In this document: piece by piece, positions 31,734 to 37,377 of the stretch
Layout: each line of letters opens with the position of its first letter
Position numbering within the stretch: position 1 is the first letter of the stretch
DNA from: Streptomyces acidicola
Lineage (GTDB): Bacteria; Actinomycetota; Actinomycetes; Streptomycetales; Streptomycetaceae
Direction: 5' to 3'
NCBI RefSeq assembly: GCF_009377235.1
Contig: NZ_VMNX01000079.1
Span: 1-37,377, forward strand
DNA: 37,377 nucleotides
Made by a program: the position numbers and the translations under genes
The notes under the pieces: model-generated
What the model was told of the DNA's origin: nothing
The model's input: the letters and a program-made list of their open reading frames with translations, nothing else
The model's database searches: none

Positions 31734-33353
31734 ATGACTAGTCAGACCACCATCGACACGACGGGGCCGGGGGACGGGATCCCGGTCGCCCCGTCGGAGC
31801 AGCAGCCCTCCAAGGGCCTGCGCGGCCACCCCTGGTTCACTCTCATAACCGTGGCCGTAGGGGTCATGATGGTGGCCCTCGACGGCACCATCGTGGCGAT
31901 CGCCAACCCGGAGATCCAGAAGGACCTCGGCGCCAGTTTCGCCGATGTTCAGTGGATCACGAACGGCTACTTCCTCGCCCTCGCGGTCACCCTGATCACC
32001 GCCGGCAAGCTCGGCGACCGCTTCGGCCACCGCCAGACGTTCCTCGTCGGCGTGGTGGGCTTCGCGCTGGCCTCGGGGATCATCGGCCTGTCCGACTCCA
32101 TCCCCATGGTCGTCACCTTCCGCGTCTTCCAGGGCCTGTTCGGCGCGCTGCTCATGCCGGCCGCACTCGGTCTGCTGCGCGCCACGTTCCCGGCCGAGAA
32201 GCTGAACATGGCGCTCGGCATCTGGGGCATGGTCATCGGCGCCTCCACCGCGGGCGGCCCGATCCTCGGCGGCGTGCTGGTCGAGCACGTCAACTGGCAG
32301 TCGGTCTTCTTCGTCAACGTCCCGGTCGGCATCCTCGCCGTGGCCCTCGGCGCCTGGATGCTGCTCGACCACCGCGCGGAGAACGCTCCGCGCTCCTTCG
32401 ACATCCTGGGCATCGCCCTGCTGTCGGCCGCCATGTTCTGCCTGGTCTGGGCGCTCATCAAGGCCCCGGACTGGGGCTGGGGCGGCGGTATGACCTGGGC
32501 CTTCCTCGGTGCGTCCGTGCTGGGCTTCGCGCTCTTCGCCCTCTGGGAGACCAGGGTGAAGGAGCCGCTGATCCCGCTGGGGCTGTTCCGCTCGGTCCCG
32601 GTCTCGGCGGGCGTCGTCCTGATGATCCTCATGGCCATCGCGTTCATGGGCGGCCTGTTCTTCGTCACGTTCTACCTGCAGAACGTGCACGGCATGACCC
32701 CGATCGACGCGGGACTGCACCTGCTGCCGCTCACCGGCATGATGATCGTCGGCTCCCCGCTCGCGGGCGTCCTCATCACCAAGGCGGGACCCCGCGTCCC
32801 GCTGGCCGGCGGCATGGCGCTCACGGCGATCGCCATGTACGGCATGTCCACGCTGGACACGGACACCGGCAGCGCCGTGATGTCGCTCTGGTTCGCACTC
32901 CTCGGCCTCGGCCTCGCCCCGGTCATGGTGGGCGCCACCGAGGTCATCGTGGGCAACTCGCCGATGGAGCTCTCCGGTGTCGCCGGCGGTCTCCAGCAGG
33001 CCGCGATGCAGATCGGCGGCAGCCTCGGTACGGCGGTCCTGGGCGCCGTGATGGCCTCCAAGGTGGGCAGCGACCTGCCGGGCAACTGGAAGGAGGCGGG
33101 TCTCCCGCCGCTCACCGAGGCCCAGCTCGACCAGGCCTCGGAGGCCGTTCAGGTCGGTATGGCACCCGTCGCCAAGGGCACGCCCGAGGAGATCGCCGCG
33201 AAGGTCACCGAGGTCGCGCACGACACGTTCATCTCCGGCATGGGCCTCGCCAGCCTCGTCGCCGCCGGTGTCGCGGGGGTCGCCGTTCTGGTGGCCTTCC
33301 TGACCAAGCGTGGCGAGAACGCCGAGGCGGGCGCGGGGATAGGCCACATCTAG
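31734..33353 (+). CDS. DHA2-type (EmrB/QacA) MFS drug exporter
   Basis: A 539-aa, 14-helix proton-driven multidrug exporter. Motif A (GKLGDRFGHRQ) follows helix 2. LDGTIVAIANPEIQKDL in helix 1 is the DHA2 motif D1, and GxxxGPxxGG in helix 5 (GASTAGGPILGG) is motif C of antiporters. ATG 31734 is preferred over ATG 31692: the promoter -10 TAATCT ends 7 nt before it and there is no Shine-Dalgarno, pointing to a leaderless mRNA; a start at 31692 would lie upstream of the promoter. Divergent from a TetR repressor. It could export antibiotics or toxic metabolites; the compound is unknown. The last 60 residues include a long extracytoplasmic loop and the final helix. Confidence 0.95.
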   Translation: MTSQTTIDTTGPGDGIPVAPSEQQPSKGLRGHPWFTLITVAVGVMMVALDGTIVAIANPEIQKDLGASFADVQWITNGYFLALAVTLITAGKLGDRFGHRQTFLVGVVGFALASGIIGLSDSIPMVVTFRVFQGLFGALLMPAALGLLRATFPAEKLNMALGIWGMVIGASTAGGPILGGVLVEHVNWQSVFFVNVPVGILAVALGAWMLLDHRAENAPRSFDILGIALLSAAMFCLVWALIKAPDWGWGGGMTWAFLGASVLGFALFALWETRVKEPLIPLGLFRSVPVSAGVVLMILMAIAFMGGLFFVTFYLQNVHGMTPIDAGLHLLPLTGMMIVGSPLAGVLITKAGPRVPLAGGMALTAIAMYGMSTLDTDTGSAVMSLWFALLGLGLAPVMVGATEVIVGNSPMELSGVAGGLQQAAMQIGGSLGTAVLGAVMASKVGSDLPGNWKEAGLPPLTEAQLDQASEAVQVGMAPVAKGTPEEIAAKVTEVAHDTFISGMGLASLVAAGVAGVAVLVAFLTKRGENAEAGAGIGHI

Positions 33354-33566
33354 GCCTCATCCAGGCCATTCTTGTTCGGTCTTGCCTGGTCATGCCTTGT
33401 CTTGTCCAGGCTGGTTTGGGAGCACTTTCCCTCATCAGGGTGACAACGCTAAAGATCCGTCGCCCTGGGCACGTGCCGCAGGTCACAGTGTGTCAACCGG
33501 GTCGGCTCCCAGCCGGCATGGGGGACGGACCGGTCCTGCGGCGCGCTGCCGGAGGGGGGCGGCGCG
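33354..33566. other. Non-coding interval after the MFS gene
   Basis: No gene is recognised here. A weak hairpin GCCTGG (33384-33389) / CCAGGC (33406-33411) may end the MFS transcript. The rest is T-rich simple sequence (TTGTTCGGTCTTGCC...) then GC-rich spacer, leading into the 14-bp repeats before the aceE terminator. Confidence 0.5.
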
Positions 33567-33622
33567 CCGGTAGTCAGAAACCGGTAGACAGAAACCGGTA
33601 GACAGAAACCGGTAGACAAAAA
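33567..33622. repeat. Four tandem 14-bp repeats
   Basis: CCGGTAGACAGAAA at 33581-33594 and 33595-33608, with variants CCGGTAGTCAGAAA (33567-33580) and CCGGTAGACAAAAA (33609-33622). The last unit supplies the A-run that becomes the U-tract of the aceE terminator on the minus strand. Confidence 0.9.
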
Positions 33623-33653
33623 AGGGGCCCTCGGCTGCTGCCGAAGGCCCCTT
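33622..33653 (-). terminator. Rho-independent terminator of aceE
   Basis: AAGGGGCC (33622-33629) pairs with GGCCCCTT (33646-33653) with an inner TCGGC/GCCGA stem. On the minus strand the hairpin is followed directly by TTTTTTG, a true U-tract, 38 nt after the aceE stop. The most canonical intrinsic terminator in the window. Confidence 0.92.
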
Positions 33654-33691
33654 CACATGCGGGGGAGGCGCGCCCCGCGAGGGGCGCACTC

Positions 33692-36439
33692 CTAGGCGTC
33701 GCCGCCCGCCGCCCCCGGATCGGCGGCCGAGACGTCCAGCAACTGGTAGCGGTCGATCGCCTGCTTCAGCACCGACCGGTCGAGCCGGCCCTCACGCGCC
33801 AGCTCGGTCAGCACCGAGACCACGATCGACTGCGCGTCGATGTGGAAGAAGCGCCGTGCCGCACCCCGGGTGTCGGCGAAGCCGAAGCCGTCCGCGCCCA
33901 GCGACTGGTACGTGCCCGGCACCCACCGCGCGATCTGGTCCGGAACGCTCCGCATCCAGTCGGAGACGGCCACGAACGGACCCTCGGCACCCGTCAGTTT
34001 CCGCGTCACATACGGAACGAGCTGCTCCTCCTCGGGGTGGAGCAGGTTGTGCCGCTCCACCTCGACGGCCTCACGGCGCAGCTCGTTCCAGGAGGTCGCC
34101 GACCAGACGTCCGCCCTCACGTTCCACTCGTCGGCGAGGATCGCCTGGGCCTCGACCGCCCACGGCACGGCGACACCGGACGCGATGATCTGCGCCGGGA
34201 TGCTGCCCGAGTCGCCGACCCTGAAGCGGTGGATGCCCTTGAGGATGCCCTCGACGTCCACGTTCCGGGGCTCGGCCGGGTGCTGGATGGGCTCGTTGTA
34301 GACGGTCAGGTAGTAGAAGACGTCCTCGCCGTGCGGGTGCTCCTCGGAGGAGCCGTACATCCGGCGCAGACCGTCCTGCACGATGTGCGCGATCTCGAAC
34401 CCGTACGCCGGGTCGTACGCGACACACGCGGGGTTGGTGGAGGCGAGCAGCTGCGAGTGGCCGTCCGCGTGCTGGAGGCCCTCACCGGTCAGCGTCGTAC
34501 GGCCGGCGGTCGCACCCAGGACGAAACCGCGCGCCAGCTGGTCGCCCATCTGCCAGAACTGGTCGCCGGTCCGCTGGAAACCGAACATCGAGTAGAAGAC
34601 GTACACCGGGATCAGGGGCTCGCCGTGCGTGGCGTACGACGAACCGGCGGCGATCAGCGACGCGGTGCACCCCGCCTCCGAGATGCCGTCGTGCAGCATC
34701 TGGCCGGTCGGCGACTCCTTGTAGGTGAGGAGCAGATCGCGGTCCACCGACTCGTACTGCTGGCCCAGCGGGTTGTAGATCTTCGCGCTCGGGAAGAACG
34801 AGTCCATGCCGAACGTGCGGTACTCGTCGGGCGCGATCAGCACGAACCGCTTGCCGATCTCCTTGTCCCGCATGAGGTCCTTCAGCAGCCGGACGAACGC
34901 CATGGTCGTGGCGATCGACTGCTGACCCGAGCCCTTCTTCACGCTCGCGTACGTCTTGTCGCCCGGCAGTTCGAGGGGCTTCGACCGCACGAGACGGGTC
35001 GGGACGTACCCATCGAGACCCTTGCGGCGGTCGTGCATGTACTGGATCTCCTCGGAGTTCCGCCCCGGGTGGTAGTACGGCGGAAGACCGGACTCCAACT
35101 CCTTGTCGGAGATGGGCAGATGAAGCCGGTCGCGGAAACGCTTCAGATCGGCGACCGTCAGCTTCTTCATCTGGTGCGTGGCGTTGCGGCCCTCGAAGTT
35201 CGGGCCGAGCGTCCAGCCCTTGACCGTCTTGGCGAGGATGACCGTCGGCTGGCCCTTGTGGGCGCGGGCCGCCGCGTACGCCGCGTAGATCTTGCGGTGG
35301 TCGTGACCGCCACGGCCCAGGTGCAGGATCTGGTCGTCGGTCATGTTCGCGACCATCGCGCGCAGCCGGTGGTCGCCGCCGAAGAAGTGGTCGCGGATGT
35401 ACGCGCCGGTCTCGGTGGCGTACGTCTGGAACTGGCCGTCCGGCGTGGTGTTCATCTTGTTGACCAGCACACCGTCGCGGTCCTGGGCGAGCAGCGGGTC
35501 CCACGACCGGTCCCAGACCAGCTTGATCACGTTCCACCCGGCGCCCCGGAAGACCGACTCCAGCTCCTGGATGACCTTGCCGTTGCCGCGCACCGGGCCG
35601 TCCAGCCGCTGGAGGTTGCAGTTGACGACGAAGGTCAGGTTGTCGAGGCCCTCGCGGGCGGCCAGGGTCAGCTGGCCGAGCGACTCCGGCTCGTCCATCT
35701 CGCCGTCGCCCAGGAACGCCCATACGTGGGATTCGGAGGTGTCGGCGATCCCGCGCGCCTGCAGATAGCGGTTCATCCGCGCCTGGTAGATCGCGCCGAT
35801 GGGGCCGAGGCCCATCGACACGGTCGGGAACTCCCAGAAGTCGGGCATCAGCCGCGGGTGCGGGTAGCTCGACAGCCCGTACGGCGACTTGGACTTCTCC
35901 TGCCGGAACGCGTCCAGGTGCGGCTCGCCGAGCCGGTCGAGGAGGAACGCGCGGGCGTAGATGCCGGGGGAGGCGTGCCCCTGGAAGAAGATCTGGTCGC
36001 CGCCGTCGCCCCGGTCCTTGCCGCGGAAGAAGTGGTTGAAGCCCACGTCGTACAGCGAGGCGGACGAGGCGAAGGTGGCGATGTGCCCGCCGACGCCGAT
36101 GCCGGGCCGCTGGGCCCGCGACACCATCACGGCGGCGTTCCACCGGGTGGCGTTGAGGATCTTCCGCTCGATGTCCTCGTTGCCCGGGAAGAACGGCTCG
36201 TCCTTGGTGGCGATGGTGTTGACGTAGTCCGTGCTGCGCATCTCGGGCACGGCCACGCGCTTCTCGCGGGCCCGCTCGATCAGCCGGAGCATCAGATAGC
36301 GCGCGCGCTCACGGCCGCGCTCGTCCACGGCGGCGTCGAGCGAGTCGAGCCACTCCTGGGTCTCCTCGGGATCGAAGTCAGGGACCTGACTCGGGAGGCC
36401 GCCAATGATGATCGGATTGCGATCGGATCCGGAAGCCAC
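33692..36439 (-). CDS. aceE: Pyruvate dehydrogenase E1 component, homodimeric type
   Basis: Thiamine-diphosphate-dependent E1 of the pyruvate dehydrogenase complex: decarboxylates pyruvate and passes the acetyl group to E2. 915 aa, the normal length for homodimeric (alpha2) E1. The TPP/Mg motif is GDG (244-246) ... NCNLQ (273-277), spaced as in AceE. H136 in FNHFFRG and the GHASPGIYARAFL region match the E. coli enzyme. The transketolase central and C-terminal domains are complete. GTG start at 36439 with GAAGGAA 5 nt upstream. No aceF is adjacent, as usual in Streptomyces, where E2 is coded elsewhere. It is divergent from the DUF3052 gene and ends in a U-tract terminator. It supplies acetyl-CoA for the fatty acid genes in the same window. 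Confidence 0.98.
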   Translation of the reverse strand: MASGSDRNPIIIGGLPSQVPDFDPEETQEWLDSLDAAVDERGRERARYLMLRLIERAREKRVAVPEMRSTDYVNTIATKDEPFFPGNEDIERKILNATRWNAAVMVSRAQRPGIGVGGHIATFASSASLYDVGFNHFFRGKDRGDGGDQIFFQGHASPGIYARAFLLDRLGEPHLDAFRQEKSKSPYGLSSYPHPRLMPDFWEFPTVSMGLGPIGAIYQARMNRYLQARGIADTSESHVWAFLGDGEMDEPESLGQLTLAAREGLDNLTFVVNCNLQRLDGPVRGNGKVIQELESVFRGAGWNVIKLVWDRSWDPLLAQDRDGVLVNKMNTTPDGQFQTYATETGAYIRDHFFGGDHRLRAMVANMTDDQILHLGRGGHDHRKIYAAYAAARAHKGQPTVILAKTVKGWTLGPNFEGRNATHQMKKLTVADLKRFRDRLHLPISDKELESGLPPYYHPGRNSEEIQYMHDRRKGLDGYVPTRLVRSKPLELPGDKTYASVKKGSGQQSIATTMAFVRLLKDLMRDKEIGKRFVLIAPDEYRTFGMDSFFPSAKIYNPLGQQYESVDRDLLLTYKESPTGQMLHDGISEAGCTASLIAAGSSYATHGEPLIPVYVFYSMFGFQRTGDQFWQMGDQLARGFVLGATAGRTTLTGEGLQHADGHSQLLASTNPACVAYDPAYGFEIAHIVQDGLRRMYGSSEEHPHGEDVFYYLTVYNEPIQHPAEPRNVDVEGILKGIHRFRVGDSGSIPAQIIASGVAVPWAVEAQAILADEWNVRADVWSATSWNELRREAVEVERHNLLHPEEEQLVPYVTRKLTGAEGPFVAVSDWMRSVPDQIARWVPGTYQSLGADGFGFADTRGAARRFFHIDAQSIVVSVLTELAREGRLDRSVLKQAIDRYQLLDVSAADPGAAGGDA

Positions 36440-36876
36440 GCTGTTCCTTCACTGTCGGAGGGCCACTCTGCTCTGTGCCTGCACCGCTCCCCATCGTGTA
36501 CCTCGGGGGCGCGTAACGTCATCTCTACCGTGAGGTAACCAGGACGTTTCCTCGGACGCTTGGGGCAGGACCGACTGAAACGCAACGATACGCCCGAGCT
36601 GTGACACGTTCCGCAAAGACGTTCGACTTTCGTACCCTCGGATCGTTACCGAATGCGCAAATCGGGCAGGATAGTGTGGCGCGTGTCACCCTCTACTGTG
36701 ATTCCATGCCTGGAGTTGCGGCGACACGGCCAGGATCGTCACCGTTTCGGCGGTCTCGAAGGCTGGGTACTTGCGCGATCCGTCCCGCCCGTGTGGACTA
36801 CGGCCAATGCTTCGCGTACGCGCGTGGCTGAACTTCCCTGGGGGCGACCCCACCGAACATGATCAGGAGGCAACCC
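36440..36876. other. Intergenic region between aceE and DUF3052
   Basis: 437 bp between divergent starts. The aceE side has direct GTAAC repeats (in CGTAACGTCATC and GAGGTAACC, 36512-36540), possibly regulatory. The DUF3052 side has a promoter candidate around 36646-36677, then ~200 nt of leader. The leader ends in a GGGGGCGACCCC hairpin block (36824-36851) and the Shine-Dalgarno. Small ORFs here show no coding character. Confidence 0.6.
36646..36677 (+). promoter_or_regulatory. Candidate promoter for DUF3052 gene
   Basis: TTACCG (36646-36651), 18-bp spacer, and GATAGTGT (36670-36677) whose GATAGT resembles a Streptomyces vegetative -10. It would give a leader of about 195 nt before the GTG at 36877, which is long for this genome and suggests leader-based control. 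Confidence 0.4.
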
Positions 36877-37314
36877 GTGAGCGCGACCGCGGACCACGCG
36901 GAGGAGCGGACGAACCCTGCCGCAAGGCTGGGGTTCCAGCCCGAGCAGGTGGTCCAGGAGATCGGCTACGACGACGACGTCGACCAGGAGCTCCGCGAGG
37001 CCATTGAGGAAGTCGTCGGCAGCGAGCTCGTCGACGAGGACTATGACGACGTGGCCGATGCCGTGGTGCTGTGGTTCCGCGACGAGGACGGCGACCTGAC
37101 CGATGTGCTGGTGGACGCCATCACGTACATCGAAGAGGGTGGCTCGATCCTGCTGCTGACGCCCAAGACGGGGCGGGACGGCTACGTGGAGCCGAGTGAC
37201 ATCTCCGAAGCCGCGACGACGGCGGGTCTGTCGGCGATGAAGAGTGTGAGCGTCGGCAAGGACTGGAGCGGGAGCCGTCTGGCGACCCCGAAGGGGGCCA
37301 AGACCAAGAGGTGA
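36877..37314 (+). CDS. DUF3052 family protein
   Basis: A 145-aa acidic cytoplasmic protein of unknown function, conserved in actinobacteria. Recognisable parts are LGFQPEQVVQEIGYDDDVDQ, the acidic middle (VDEDYDDVADAVVLWFRDEDGD), and SILLLTPKTGRDGYVEPSDI, a fold that ends in a basic tail (TPKGAKTKR). GTG 36877 is the start: AGGAGG lies 6 nt upstream. The ATG at 36859 lies upstream of that Shine-Dalgarno and is rejected. Divergent from aceE. The likely leader is long and contains a hairpin block similar to the 81-bp repeats near 11 kb. A hairpin with a TTCG loop follows the stop. Confidence 0.9.
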   Translation: MSATADHAEERTNPAARLGFQPEQVVQEIGYDDDVDQELREAIEEVVGSELVDEDYDDVADAVVLWFRDEDGDLTDVLVDAITYIEEGGSILLLTPKTGRDGYVEPSDISEAATTAGLSAMKSVSVGKDWSGSRLATPKGAKTKR

Positions 37315-37315
37315 G

Positions 37316-37329
37316 CGCCCTTCGGGGCG
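37316..37329 (+). terminator. TTCG-loop hairpin after DUF3052
   Basis: CGCCC-TTCG-GGGCG immediately after the stop codon: a 5-bp stem with the very stable TTCG tetraloop. Likely part of the terminator. Confidence 0.55.
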
Positions 37330-37377
37330 TGGGTGTGCCGGGGCGGGGCGCGGCCGTAGGCCGTTTTCCCCGCCCCC

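Noticed and set aside
31707..33347. 546-aa minus-strand ORF over the MFS gene
   Set aside because: Antisense shadow, rich in His, Glu, Asp and Arg as expected from the reverse of a membrane protein gene.
33567..33622. CRISPR-like or attachment-site repeats
   Set aside because: Units of 14 bp are directly joined without spacers; no integrase or tRNA nearby.
33842..36538. 898-aa plus-strand ORF over aceE
   Set aside because: Antisense shadow of aceE, with no recognisable domain.
36601..36862. Two overlapping small ORFs upstream of DUF3052
   Set aside because: Neither has coding-type third-position bias or a Shine-Dalgarno; the region is better explained as promoter and leader.

Overview
The window is high-GC actinobacterial DNA, almost certainly from Streptomyces. 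The coding regions are strongly biased to G or C at the third codon position. GTG and TTG starts and apparently leaderless genes are common. The gene order fasR-fabD-fabH-acpP-fabF next to a DUF3145 gene, with a homodimeric aceE and a DUF3052 gene nearby, is the Streptomyces fatty-acid-synthesis neighbourhood. It reads as ordinary core chromosome: no phage, transposase, rRNA, tRNA or CRISPR was seen. Family names below come from recognising motifs by eye; no database search was run.

Layout. 1-10.8 kb: a secreted M14 zinc carboxypeptidase (its start lies off the window), an MDR oxidoreductase divergent from a MarR regulator, an EI24-type membrane protein, a secreted pyroglutamyl-peptidase-like protein whose expected catalytic Cys is Ser, a TetR regulator divergent from a GH3 beta-glucosidase with PA14 insert, and an SGNH-hydrolase lipoprotein. 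10.9-11.2 kb: three perfect-length 81-bp tandem repeats. 11.3-17.7 kb: DUF3145, then the type II fatty acid synthase operon (fabD-fabH-acpP-fabF) with its PucR-type activator fasR upstream and a pirin divergent from fasR. 17.7-18.3 kb: about 650 bp without a convincing gene, the last 200 bp clearly lower in GC. 18.3-23.4 kb: a tight three-gene cassette of ABC ATPase, ABC permease with an extra C-terminal domain, and a secreted YncE-propeller/phosphoesterase fusion. 23.5-26.5 kb: GNAT acetyltransferase plus class-C beta-lactamase-like hydrolase on the minus strand, and a MerR regulator translationally coupled to an aldo/keto reductase. 26.5-33.4 kb: a NarL-type two-component pair, a DUF4429/SHOCT protein, a membrane-anchored alpha/beta hydrolase, and a TetR regulator divergent from a DHA2-type MFS exporter. 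33.7-37.4 kb: aceE (pyruvate dehydrogenase E1) divergent from a DUF3052 gene.

How it fits together. AceE makes the acetyl-CoA that feeds FabD/FabH/ACP/FabF, which are probably activated by FasR through a GTTTTGT-N9-ACAAAAC inverted repeat just upstream of fabD. Several regulator/target pairs (MarR/oxidoreductase, TetR/GH3, MerR/AKR, TetR/MFS) have palindromes placed on or next to their promoters. Convergent gene pairs are separated by perfect palindromic hairpins, and aceE ends in a canonical U-tract terminator.

Most unusual items: the 81-bp repeats, each carrying a GC hairpin, a Shine-Dalgarno and an ATG, whose core resembles the leader of the DUF3052 gene 26 kb away; the ABC exporter/phosphoesterase cassette with its low-GC leader; the Cys-to-Ser pyroglutamyl-peptidase homologue; and a large number of short tandem repeats sitting exactly at gene ends or starts.
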